DNA of 9,850 bases from an uncultured Clostridium sp. (GCA_945874585.1 CAMCHB010000034.1:1-9850); one strand, 5' to 3'; counted from the stretch's first letter, positions 1 through 5,268 are shown. Numbers and translations: made by a program. Notes: a model not told the origin generated them from the sequence alone.

Positions 1-912
1 GATAACACTGTAAACAATGAAATAGGCGAAAATAATAAAGAAAATCCAAACGACAAAACGATTAGAAATAAAAAAGAAACGTCTAATAATGATAACGGAG
101 GCAAGTTCAGAAAACATTATAAATCTATAATGGAAAGCGATTTACCAGAAGAAACGCGAAAAATTGCAAAGAAGCTTTTGGGTACAGATACATATGAGCC
201 AAGTAGCAATCAAAAAATAATAGAAGAGGCGGACAATAGTATAGCAACAATTGGAGCTGATGAGAGTGCAAAAAATATTGCTTTAAAATTATACAATAAT
301 GATAAACTTACTGCTAATGATATAGCAGTTGGCGAGAGATTGATTCAATATTACTCTAAAACAGGAGAGTGGGAAAAGGCACAAGATACAATTCAAAATG
401 TTGCTATGGCTGGTACAGAGCTTGGACAGGCTGTCCAGGCTTTTTCTCTTATTCATAAACAAACACCAATAGGTCAAGTTGTTGCGATGAAAAAATTCGT
501 AGAAAAACAAAACAAGAACATAGATAAAAAGACAAAAGGAAAAGGAAAGAAATTTGACTTAACCGATGACATGGTTCAAAAAATCTTAAATTCTGATCCA
601 GATCACTTGGAAGATACAATAGATGAAGTATCAAGAGAACTAGGGCAACAAGTACCTAAAACATTGATTCAAAAATTAGATAGCTGGAGATATTTCTCAA
701 TGTTGTTCAACGCAAGGACGCATATTCGTAACATCCTTGGCAATCCAGCCAACAAAGAGACGAAAGAATTTGCAAAAGCAGATTTTGCAAATGTCAAAGA
801 TATTATAACGAATGAAAGTAAATTTGACTCAAGAAATCTTATTCAAAAATATCAAAGAACATTTAAAGTGGTTCAAAAGAGAAGAAAGTTCTTAAATATA
901 TCAACAATATGA
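1..912 (+). CDS. Large phage virion-associated polyvalent protein, 3' part, 5' end outside window
   Basis: The frame is open from base 1, so the ATG at 130 is internal and the gene starts upstream of the window. The first ~45 residues are Asn/Lys/Glu-rich and low in complexity, like a linker. Then come a helical stretch with GTELGQAVQAFSLIHKQTP (about 412-468) and WRYFSML...RTHIRNILGN (685-744). I recognise both from the very large multi-domain proteins of Firmicutes phages and integrated elements that carry 'large polyvalent protein-associated domains' and are thought to be packaged in the virion. Those proteins usually continue for hundreds of residues past the RNILGN motif. Here the frame runs only about 55 residues more and ends in a Lys/Arg-rich tail (VVQKRRKFLNISTI), which looks like out-of-frame reading. 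The next fragment overlaps it in another frame. I infer a decayed C-terminus. The family call rests on remembered motifs only; biochemical function is unknown. Confidence 0.6.
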   Translation, partial: DNTVNNEIGENNKENPNDKTIRNKKETSNNDNGGKFRKHYKSIMESDLPEETRKIAKKLLGTDTYEPSSNQKIIEEADNSIATIGADESAKNIALKLYNNDKLTANDIAVGERLIQYYSKTGEWEKAQDTIQNVAMAGTELGQAVQAFSLIHKQTPIGQVVAMKKFVEKQNKNIDKKTKGKGKKFDLTDDMVQKILNSDPDHLEDTIDEVSRELGQQVPKTLIQKLDSWRYFSMLFNARTHIRNILGNPANKETKEFAKADFANVKDIITNESKFDSRNLIQKYQRTFKVVQKRRKFLNISTI

Positions 913-1094
913 ATATATCAACTAACCAAAAGTTAGCTCTGTTTGGAACACAATTTGCATTATCAACAAGTCAAAAGACACAATTGATAAATTATATATC
1001 AACAACAGTATCTCACAACGATTTAACTGATGTTATAAAAAAATACAAAAAGCAAAATTACAAAATAGATTCGAATGGCAATGTTACATATTAG
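909..1094 (+). CDS. Out-of-frame C-terminal remnant of the large phage protein
   Basis: This is a 61-residue frame whose ATG overlaps the stop of the preceding frame (ATGA). There is no Shine-Dalgarno sequence before 909. The same frame is open back to a TAA at 864-866 and upstream reads KVLKYINNMNISTNQK, which continues smoothly into NISTNQKLALFGTQF and then QKTQLINYIST. The spaced repeat of (L/I)xYIxxxxxS with nearby NQK/SQK resembles the C-terminal helical repeats of large phage polyvalent proteins. The best reading is that this is the true C-terminus of the gene at 1-912, split off by a frameshift between about 865 and 905, and not an independent gene. An alternative is a small coupled phage protein started by re-initiation. 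It ends 26 bases before the next gene. Confidence 0.45.
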   Translation: MNISTNQKLALFGTQFALSTSQKTQLINYISTTVSHNDLTDVIKKYKKQNYKIDSNGNVTY

Positions 1095-1120
1095 CGTTAC
1101 CATTTAAAAAGGAGGTAAAA

Positions 1121-1462
1121 ATGGATTTAAGTTTTACGAGAGGCGATACTCAATTTATTCGTTTCCAATTAAAGAGTATTGATGGAAACCCAATAGATCT
1201 GGCAGATATGGCAGTTTTGTATTTCACTGTAAAGCAAAATTCAAACAGTAAAAAAAGACTTTTTCAAAAAAAATACCCTAACGAAATTCAATATTCGGGA
1301 GGGTATTATTATTTTGTTATTGAATCCGAAGACACAAGTTCAATGCCTTATGGTACATATGTATATGACATTGAAATGAAAAGCGGTAAATATGTTAAAA
1401 CTTTAGGGTCTGGGACTTTAACTTTATTGGACGAAACAACATTTAGGAGTGATGAGATATGA
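1121..1462 (+). CDS. Phage tail/baseplate-type small protein
   Basis: This 113-residue protein has a strong ribosome site (AAAGGAGGT, 8 bases before ATG 1121). It is one predicted beta-rich domain with the layout F(T)RGDTQFIRFQLKSIDGNPIDL, YFTVKQN, QKKYP, GGYYYFVIESEDTSSMPYGTYVYDIEM and a final GTLTLLDETTF. This pattern (charged start, 'D..G..IDL', 'YGxYxYDIE..xG', closing 'T' strand) is common among small structural proteins encoded between the tail genes and tail fibres of Firmicutes phages, similar to the N-terminal Ig-like domain of BppU-type baseplate proteins. It probably forms part of the baseplate or tail tip. Its stop overlaps the next start (ATGA at 1459-1462), so the two are translationally coupled. 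It is the only gene of the phage segment that looks intact at both ends. Confidence 0.6.
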   Translation: MDLSFTRGDTQFIRFQLKSIDGNPIDLADMAVLYFTVKQNSNSKKRLFQKKYPNEIQYSGGYYYFVIESEDTSSMPYGTYVYDIEMKSGKYVKTLGSGTLTLLDETTFRSDEI

Positions 1463-1764
1463 TTCAAATTACAGATCTTGAACAAATTTTTTATCCTTTT
1501 ATCAAGGGCGACAAAGGTGATAAGGGAGAAAAAGGCGACAATGGTTCTTCAGTAACGCAGGAACAATTAAGTGCAATAAAGCTTGAAATAAAGTCTGAAA
1601 TAAAGCTTGAAACATTAAAAGAAGAAAATCCAATTGGGCATATTAGAATGGAAACAACAAACACCAACCCAGCAACATATTTAGGGTTTGGAACGTGGAT
1701 ATCGTGGGGGCTGGTAAAGTTCCAGTCGGTGTTGACACAGCAGATACAGACTTTGCAACAGTAG
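1459..1764 (+). CDS. Collagen-like phage tail protein, frameshifted and internally deleted
   Basis: The product has a short N-terminus (MIQITDLEQIFYPFIKG), then a Gly-X-Y collagen-like run (GDKGDKGEKGDNG, residues ~17-29), a charged EIK repeat, and PIGHIRMETTNTNPATYLGFGTW. The last segment is the standard opening of the C-terminal domain of many Firmicutes phage tail/collar proteins. That domain should go on as W-G-A-G-K-V-P-V-G-V-D. The recorded frame instead reads WGLVKFQSVLTQQIQTLQQ and stops. The expected residues lie in the -1 frame, entered after a run of five G (1706-1710). I read this as loss of one G in a decaying gene. Programmed -1 slippage on GGG is possible but less likely, given damage to the neighbours. 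It starts inside the stop of the preceding gene (ATGA). Confidence 0.6.
   Translation: MIQITDLEQIFYPFIKGDKGDKGEKGDNGSSVTQEQLSAIKLEIKSEIKLETLKEENPIGHIRMETTNTNPATYLGFGTWISWGLVKFQSVLTQQIQTLQQ
1575..1612 (+). repeat. 12-bp tandem repeat inside the tail protein
   Basis: Three near-identical copies with a 12-base period are present: AATAAAGCTTGA, AATAAAGTCTGA and AATAAAGCTTGA. They encode the four-residue unit E-I-K-(L/S). The two outer copies are identical over 14 bases. The repeat is in frame, so copy-number change would lengthen or shorten the stalk after the collagen-like stretch without breaking the frame. Confidence 0.6.
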
Positions 1765-1802
1765 AAAAAACTGCGTGCTATATGTGGAAAAGAATAGAGT
1801 AG
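1710..1802 (+). pseudogene. Continuation of the tail protein in the -1 frame, with middle of domain missing
   Basis: In the frame starting at GCT 1710 the sequence reads AGKVPVGVDTADTDFATVEKT, the usual continuation of the LGFGTW...WG domain. It then jumps directly to ACYMWKRIE and a TAG at 1800-1802. In intact relatives the EKT is followed by GG, a His/Thr-rich loop (THTH-type) and a PYI strand, with YMWKR at the very end. Both ends of the domain are therefore present, while the middle (probably tens of residues) has been deleted in frame. I infer a pseudogene carrying both a frameshift and an internal deletion. The family comparison is from memory. Confidence 0.6.
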
Positions 1803-1813
1803 GAGGGAATTAT

Positions 1814-1915
1814 ATGGAAAAACCATTGATTGAATGTTTAAAAGAAAGAGATTGGAAAAGCAATGAACGATGCCAGCGAGGTATCAGGACAAAGTGGAGC
1901 TGTGTATTTGGCTAA
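1814..1915 (+). pseudogene. 5' fragment of the lectin-fold target gene
   Basis: An excellent ribosome site (AGGAGGG, 1801-1807) precedes ATG 1814, which opens a 33-codon frame starting MEKPLIECLKERDWKS. After about residue 16 the translation becomes Arg/Cys/Trp-rich (NERCQRGIRTKWSC) and stops at 1913-1915, exactly where the other frame becomes good coding sequence (KAMNDASEVSGQ). I infer that this is the true start of the gene now represented by 1863-2255, joined to its 3' part by a deletion that lost the frame. The missing part would be the N-terminal, tail-attachment portion. Confidence 0.45.
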
Positions 1916-2255
1916 AAGATTTGCTAGTCAATATAACTATACAAGTGTAACCAGTACCTTAACTTATGGATGTGAGTGGGATGCCATGTGTCGATATATA
2001 GGAGATAGTCAAAGAACAACTCCTAAAAAATCTGCACCAGAACTTACTGGAAGTGTAGCATCCGATGTATCCAAAAACATATATGATTTAGCAGGAAATT
2101 GTCATGAATGGACCATGGAGGCCGAAAATCCGAAATATCGTGTGAGACGCGGAGGAAGTTACGATTATGCCGCTCCAGTTAGACATCGCTACCACAGCGT
2201 TCCGACTTACTACACCGACGATATTTCGTTCAGGCCCGCACTTTATATAAAGTAA
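1863..2255 (+). CDS. C-type-lectin/FGE-sulfatase-fold phage protein, DGR target-like, truncated N-terminus
   Basis: The 130 residues match the C-terminal formylglycine-generating-enzyme-like fold used by many diversity-generating retroelement targets: LTYGCEWDAMCRYIGD (residues ~34-49), then NIYDLAGNCHEWTMEA, RVRRGGSYD and, at the very end, FRPALYIK. The 'YDLAGNxxEWT...RGGSY...R...FRPAL' order is the family hallmark. Such proteins display a variable ligand-binding face at the tip of a phage tail fibre or on a cell surface. ATG 1863 has no convincing ribosome site, and the frame is open back to a TAA at 1839, so it is unlikely to be the natural start. The likely original start is ATG 1814 in another frame. 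The 3' end is intact and carries a putative variable region. No catalytic Cys pair for true FGE activity is evident; a binding role is more likely. Probably not expressed as a full protein. Confidence 0.7.
   Translation: MNDASEVSGQSGAVYLAKRFASQYNYTSVTSTLTYGCEWDAMCRYIGDSQRTTPKKSAPELTGSVASDVSKNIYDLAGNCHEWTMEAENPKYRVRRGGSYDYAAPVRHRYHSVPTYYTDDISFRPALYIK
2157..2255 (+). other. Putative DGR variable region (VR) at the 3' end of the target gene
   Basis: Of the 25 codons from AGT 2157 to TTC 2229, 21 end in a pyrimidine (e.g. TAC, GAT, TAT, GCC, GCT, CAT, CGC, TAC, CAC, AGC). My hand count gives 36 of 75 bases G/C (48%), well above the surrounding AT-rich coding sequence. This is what is expected if AAC/AAT codons of a template repeat had their adenines replaced at random during mutagenic retrohoming. 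The position also fits: between the conserved RGGSY and FRPALYIK, where known targets of this fold vary. The end is a GC-rich stretch (CAGGCCCGCAC, 2231-2241) that could serve as the initiation-of-mutagenic-homing element. No template repeat is visible in the window, so this remains inference from codon pattern and fold. Confidence 0.55.
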
Positions 2256-2261
2256 CCTTGA

Positions 2262-2282
2262 ACACTGATAGCGATACAGTGT
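2262..2282 (+). other. Hairpin just downstream of the putative VR
   Basis: ACACTG pairs perfectly with CAGTGT around a nine-base loop (ATAGCGATA), 7 bases after the stop codon. There is no T-tract after it, so it is not a rho-independent terminator. DGR targets characteristically have a short hairpin/cruciform a few bases to tens of bases beyond the variable region that helps target recognition; this one is in the right place. The stem is short and its loop is longer than the four-base loop of the well-studied phage example. Confidence 0.35.
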
Positions 2283-2440
2283 AGAGGATAGTGCATAAAG
2301 AATAAAAGAGGTATATTAGCAGGTTCGTATGAAGAGCGAATCGTGAGATACGCGAAAAAGACAAAAGATAGTGGATAATATGACGTGTAAGTTAATCTTT
2401 TCACAAAACAAAAATGAAAGAAAATTTTTTGAAAATTACC
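2283..2440. other. Phage-host junction stretch without a supported gene
   Basis: No gene can be supported here. A short frame from 2292 to 2378 reads GILAGSYEERIVRYAKKTKDSG before a TAA; it has a protein-like composition and could be the remnant of another phage gene, but it lacks a start codon. The heptamer GATAGTG occurs twice (2287-2293 and 2367-2373). TTCGTAT (2323-2329) can partly pair with ATACGCGAA (2347-2355). No reverse transcriptase, Avd or template repeat is seen. The prophage-derived sequence ends somewhere in this stretch, before the rubrerythrin promoter; no attachment site is recognisable. Confidence 0.3.
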
Positions 2441-2469
2441 TTGCCAAAAAAGATAAAATGCATTACAAT
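2441..2469 (+). promoter_or_regulatory. Vegetative-type promoter of rubrerythrin
   Basis: TTGCCA (2441-2446) and TACAAT (2464-2469) are separated by exactly 17 bases, close to the sigma-A consensus TTGACA-N17-TATAAT. Transcription would start near 2476, leaving a leader of about 54 bases. The leader contains a small inverted repeat, AGGAT/ATCCT (2487-2501), whose role is unknown. No clear PerR-type operator was seen. Confidence 0.6.
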
Positions 2470-2529
2470 AAATCATGTTAATGAAGAGGATTAGTCATCC
2501 TATCATTTTAAATGAAGGAGGAATTGAAT

Positions 2530-3075
2530 ATGAAAAAAGAATTAAAAGGAACTAAAACAGAACAAAATTTAAGAGAGGCTTTTGCAGGAGAATCACAAGC
2601 AAGAAACAAATATACTTTTTTTGCTTCTAAAGCTAGAAAAGACGGATACGAGCAAATTGCAGCTATCTTCGAAGAAACAGCTCAAAATGAAAAGGAACAT
2701 GCCAAATTATGGTTCAAATTATTAGAAGGTGGAGATTTAAAATCAACCGTAGAAAATTTAGAGTCTGCTGCTAAAGGAGAAAATTTTGAATGGACAGATA
2801 TGTATGACAGAATGGCAAAAGAAGCAAAAGAGGAAGGCTTTGATGATATTGCTTTCTTATTTGAAGAAGTAGGAAAAATTGAAAAAGAGCATGAAGCACG
2901 CTATCAAAAATTGATTGAAAATATCAAAGATGGTTTGGTATTTAGCCGTGATGGTGATCGCATTTGGAAATGCAGAAATTGTGGCCATATTGTAGTAGGG
3001 AAATATGCTCCAGAAGTATGCCCTGTTTGCAAACATCCAAAATCATTCTTTGAAATAAAAGCTGAAAATTATTAA
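2530..3075 (+). CDS. Rubrerythrin
   Basis: This is a cytoplasmic non-heme iron peroxidase that reduces hydrogen peroxide to water with electrons from rubredoxin/NADH systems, a main oxidative-stress defence of anaerobes. Counted from ATG 2530 the protein has 181 residues. An N-terminal ferritin-like four-helix domain (~1-135) carries the diiron ligands E21 (GESQAR), E54 and H57 (NEKEH), E98 and E101, and E118 and H121 (EKEH). A C-terminal rubredoxin domain carries C148-X2-C151 and C164-X2-C167. Every expected metal ligand is present. The start at 2530 is chosen because GGAGGAATTGAAT lies directly before it; an upstream in-frame ATG at 2512 has no ribosome site and contains this one. The gene has its own promoter and a strong terminator, so it is monocistronic. 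It sits between the prophage remnant and the housekeeping operon. Confidence 0.95.
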   Translation: MKKELKGTKTEQNLREAFAGESQARNKYTFFASKARKDGYEQIAAIFEETAQNEKEHAKLWFKLLEGGDLKSTVENLESAAKGENFEWTDMYDRMAKEAKEEGFDDIAFLFEEVGKIEKEHEARYQKLIENIKDGLVFSRDGDRIWKCRNCGHIVVGKYAPEVCPVCKHPKSFFEIKAENY

Positions 3076-3090
3076 AAAATAATAACAGAG

Positions 3091-3125
3091 GAATCCATTC
3101 GAAATAAAAGAGTGGATTCTTTTTT
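3091..3125 (+). terminator. Rho-independent terminator of rubrerythrin
   Basis: GAATCCATTC (3091-3100) pairs with GAGTGGATTC (3110-3119), a ten-base stem with one G-U pair and a nine-base loop, followed at once by six T. It lies 15 bases after the rubrerythrin stop. Its T-tract also forms the start of the next inverted repeat. Confidence 0.9.
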
Positions 3126-3163
3126 ATATAATAGGAGAGTAATACTTCCCTATTATATAAAAA
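3121..3163. repeat. Long near-perfect hairpin/palindrome, 15-bp arms
   Basis: TTTTTATATAATAGG (3121-3135) is perfectly complementary to CCTATTATATAAAAA (3149-3163). After one A/C mismatch, the inside pairs again (GAGT with ACTT, one G-U) around a three-base loop AAT, so almost all 43 bases are in one stem. The T...A polarity is opposite to that of a terminator. It could be a small mobile palindrome (MITE/REP-like), a cruciform, or an RNA element that captures the U-tract of the rubrerythrin terminator. Copies elsewhere in the genome cannot be judged here. Confidence 0.7.
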
Positions 3164-3263
3164 CTTCAATCGCTAGCCCTTTGAGATTTTCTCCTTTTAG
3201 TCGAAAACTCAAATCGGGCGAGAACAAATCAAAAAAATTTTCAATTTTTCTTATTTGTTCCAT
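3153..3263 (-). CDS. Possible small antisense ORF, 36 residues
   Basis: On the minus strand an ATG at 3263 opens a 36-codon frame (MEQIRKIENFFDLF..., ending GENLKGLAIEVFI) that closes with tandem stops TAA TAG (3155-3150). The frame is open upstream to 3317 and a TTG at 3311 would make it 52 residues. Its composition (mixed acidic, basic and aromatic residues, helix-like start) resembles real protein more than the neighbouring noise. A GAGGG lies about 12 bases before the ATG, which is rather far. I do not recognise the product. It could be the 3' end of a lost gene, a small peptide gene, or chance. The structured DNA of the region overlaps it completely. Confidence 0.2.
   Translation of the reverse strand: MEQIRKIENFFDLFSPDLSFRLKGENLKGLAIEVFI
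3173..3222. repeat. Long imperfect hairpin in the intergenic region
   Basis: CTAGCCCTTTGAG (3173-3185) followed by a bulged A and TTTTC (3187-3191) pairs with GAAAACTCAAA (3203-3213), a TC bulge, and GGGCGAG (3216-3222). That gives about 17 pairs with one mismatch and an 11-base loop. No T-tract follows. A second arm pair, GAACAAAT/ATTTGTTC (3222-3229 and 3253-3260), closes the next 39 bases. Together with the palindrome at 3121-3163 this makes the stretch consistently foldable, but it matches no riboswitch or RNA family I know. Confidence 0.5.
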
Positions 3264-3301
3264 TTCTGAAACGATCCCTCTAGGTTTCTTTTGGTTATGA
3301 C

Positions 3302-3330
3302 TTGATTTCAATTTTTATCTGTTATATAAT
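3302..3330 (+). promoter_or_regulatory. Promoter of the U32/rsmE/yicC/remA/rpoZ/gmk operon
   Basis: TTGATT (3302-3307) and a perfect TATAAT (3325-3330) are spaced by 17 bases, a strong sigma-A-type promoter, with the start of transcription near 3337 and a leader of about 30 bases. The -10 region is symmetrical (GTTATATAAT): read on the other strand it gives TATAAC at 3326-3321, with a weak TTACGT 17 bases upstream, so a divergent minus-strand start is conceivable. Confidence 0.65.
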
Positions 3331-3366
3331 TTATCCAGATTTAACGTAAGAAAGGGTTGTGAAAAA

Positions 3367-4605
3367 ATGAAAAAACCTGAATTACTAGCACCTGCAGGGT
3401 CTTTTAAAAAAGCCAAAACCGCTTTTTTGTATGGAGCAGATGCTATTTATTGTGGAACATCTTCTTTGTCATTGCGAACAAGGGCAGAAATGGATGATTC
3501 AGATTTGGCTAACACGATTCGCTATGCACATGAACATGGAAAAAAAGTATATGTTGCTTTAAATATATTTCCTTGGGATACCGATTATGCTGAAGTCAAA
3601 AAACAGGCACAAATGCTGAACGAATTAAATGCGGATGGGGTCATTGTTTCAGATGGTGGTGTATTAGAACTTGTCAAACAAGTAGCACCAGATGTTGACA
3701 TTCATATTAGTACACAGGCCAATACTGTTAGTTTACAAGCAAGCCGTTTTTGGTATCACAATGGAGCAAAAAGAGTGATTTTAGGAAGAGAATTAAATAA
3801 GGAGCAAATTCGCTACATTACTGAGAATAAGCCAACTGGAATGGAAATTGAAATCTTCATTCATGGAGCCATTTGTTTTGGCTATTCTGGTCGTTGTTTC
3901 CTAAGCGATTTTCTAGCATGCCGAAGTGCTAATTTAGGAGACTGTGCTCAAAGTTGTCGCTGGCAATACAATGTTTATGTAGAAGAAAGTAATAAACCAG
4001 GTAATTTAATGCCAGTGGAAGGCGACGAAAAGGGAACCTATATTTTTTCTTCCAAAGATTTGTGCTTGATGCGACAAATACCAGAATTGATGCATTTGGG
4101 AGTAGATAGCCTAAAAATAGAAGGACGTTTAAAAACCGATTATTATTTGGCAACAGTAGTTAATGCTTATCGTCATGCTATAGATGATTATGAGAGCAAT
4201 CCAAACCAATTTGATCCAGAAATTTATATGAAGGAATTGGAGAAAACAAAAACAAGAGGTTTAACCACTTTTTATTTTGAAGATCGTGCCAATAAAGATT
4301 TTCAAGATTATTCAGGCAATCAATACAATAACAATTATGAATTTGGAGGTATTGTGGTTGGAATGGATAAGCAACAAAAAATTATTTTGGAAATAAAAAA
4401 TAAATTGCAAAAGGGCGACGAAATGGAAATTATTTTGCCTGACAAAATCCAACCATATGTCTTTCACATTGAACAATTATGGGATATTGAAACAGACGAA
4501 CCAATTGATTATGTAAATCCAGGAAGAGCCAACCAAAAAGTAAAATTGAAATTACCAATTCCAGTTGAAGAAGGTTATATTATTCGTAGGAAGAAAACGA
4601 AATAG
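3367..4605 (+). CDS. U32 peptidase-family tRNA hydroxylation protein (TrhP/YrrO-like)
   Basis: This 412-residue cytoplasmic protein has the complete U32 layout. It opens with PELLAPAGSFKKAKTAFLYGADAIY (TIM-barrel start). VDIHISTQANTVS follows at ~110-122. The family signature is EIFIHGAICFGYSGRC...DCAQSCR, with cysteines at 170, 177, 185, 193 and 197, of which four are expected to hold an iron-sulfur cluster. The SLKIEGRLKTDYY motif and a C-terminal beta-barrel domain (~330-412) complete it. Although named 'peptidases', members of this size (TrhP in E. coli, YrrN/YrrO in B. subtilis) make 5-hydroxyuridine at the wobble base of tRNAs using prephenate-derived input; the related RlhA acts on 23S rRNA. 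The tRNA role is therefore most likely, the exact paralogue uncertain. AAAGGG precedes ATG 3367 by about 11 bases. It is first in its operon, 9 bases before rsmE, another RNA-modification gene. Confidence 0.85.
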   Translation: MKKPELLAPAGSFKKAKTAFLYGADAIYCGTSSLSLRTRAEMDDSDLANTIRYAHEHGKKVYVALNIFPWDTDYAEVKKQAQMLNELNADGVIVSDGGVLELVKQVAPDVDIHISTQANTVSLQASRFWYHNGAKRVILGRELNKEQIRYITENKPTGMEIEIFIHGAICFGYSGRCFLSDFLACRSANLGDCAQSCRWQYNVYVEESNKPGNLMPVEGDEKGTYIFSSKDLCLMRQIPELMHLGVDSLKIEGRLKTDYYLATVVNAYRHAIDDYESNPNQFDPEIYMKELEKTKTRGLTTFYFEDRANKDFQDYSGNQYNNNYEFGGIVVGMDKQQKIILEIKNKLQKGDEMEIILPDKIQPYVFHIEQLWDIETDEPIDYVNPGRANQKVKLKLPIPVEEGYIIRRKKTK

Positions 4606-4614
4606 GAGTGCAAA

Positions 4615-5268
4615 ATGCAAAAAGTATTTGTAGAAAAAGGACAAGTAAATTTTGAAACCAATGAAATAGAAATTCAGGGAGAAGCATATAATCATATCAA
4701 AAACGTTTTGCGATTTCGTGTCAATGATTCTCTTAAAATTGGAATCAAAGATAGTCAAAAGACGTATTTAGCAACCTTGCAAAAAATTGATTCGGATAAA
4801 TTGATTTGCCATCTTGAAAAAGTCTATGAAGAGTCTACAGAATCTCCACTACAAATCGATTTATATCAAGGCTTACCAAAAGGTGACAAGATGGAATCGA
4901 TTATACAAAAATGCACAGAGCTTGGTATCCATCATATTATTCCAGTGGAAATGAAACGATGTGTGGTAAAATTAAATCGCAAGGATGCAGAAAAGAAAAA
5001 ATTACGTTGGAATAAAATTGCTGAAGCAGCAGCTATGCAATCTCAAAGAGATCAGATACCAGAGGTAGAAAATAAAATAAATGGAAAAGAGCTCGAAACA
5101 AAAATAAAAAATTACGATATGGTATTTGTGGCTTATGAAGGTGAAAAGACGCAATATTTAAAACCCTTGATTCAGCAAAGACAAATGCAAAAAATTGCTA
5201 TTGTGGTAGGACCAGAAGGCGGACTGGAAGAAACGGAAGTCGATTGCCTAAAACAAGCACGGTGCTAA
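4615..5268 (+). CDS. rsmE: 16S rRNA (uracil-1498-N3)-methyltransferase RsmE, frameshifted near its C-terminus
   Basis: RsmE methylates N3 of U1498 in helix 44 of 16S rRNA using S-adenosylmethionine. The 217 residues cover the N-terminal PUA-like domain (QKVFVEKGQVNF..., HIKNVLRFRVND) and most of the SPOUT knot domain: LYQGLPKGDKMESIIQKCTELGIHHIIPV, RWNKIAEAAAMQSQRDQIPEV and the SAM-binding VGPEGGLEETEVD. The frame then ends in KQARC and a TAA at 5266. The family should go on with GAK..SLG.RILRTETA, and exactly that is found in the +1 frame from 5261 to the TAA at 5369-5371. One extra base at or near C5260 explains it. Restored, the protein would have about 251 residues, normal for RsmE, and its stop would abut the next ATG. 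As written it lacks the last knot strand and the catalytic/SAM loop, so it should be inactive unless the extra base is a sequencing error. AGGAG precedes the ATG. Confidence 0.9.
   Translation: MQKVFVEKGQVNFETNEIEIQGEAYNHIKNVLRFRVNDSLKIGIKDSQKTYLATLQKIDSDKLICHLEKVYEESTESPLQIDLYQGLPKGDKMESIIQKCTELGIHHIIPVEMKRCVVKLNRKDAEKKKLRWNKIAEAAAMQSQRDQIPEVENKINGKELETKIKNYDMVFVAYEGEKTQYLKPLIQQRQMQKIAIVVGPEGGLEETEVDCLKQARC

Noticed and set aside
1501..1545. Host collagen-like surface protein
   Set aside because: The Gly-X-Y run is only about four units and is followed by a phage tail domain in a phage gene order.
1491..1826. 111-codon minus-strand frame opposite the tail protein
   Set aside because: It is a shadow of the repetitive GDKG/collagen-like coding strand (SPLSPLSP), with no ribosome site or recognisable domain.
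2256..2440. DGR template repeat, Avd or reverse transcriptase downstream of the target
   Set aside because: No stretch resembling the variable region with AAC/AAT codons and no RT-like frame is present before the rubrerythrin promoter.
2512..2529. Upstream ATG as rubrerythrin start
   Set aside because: The GGAGG ribosome site lies inside this extension, and family N-termini fit ATG 2530.
3112..3300. 62-codon + strand frame after the rubrerythrin terminator
   Set aside because: It starts inside the terminator stem, has no ribosome site and is built from hairpin arms; the composition is not protein-like.
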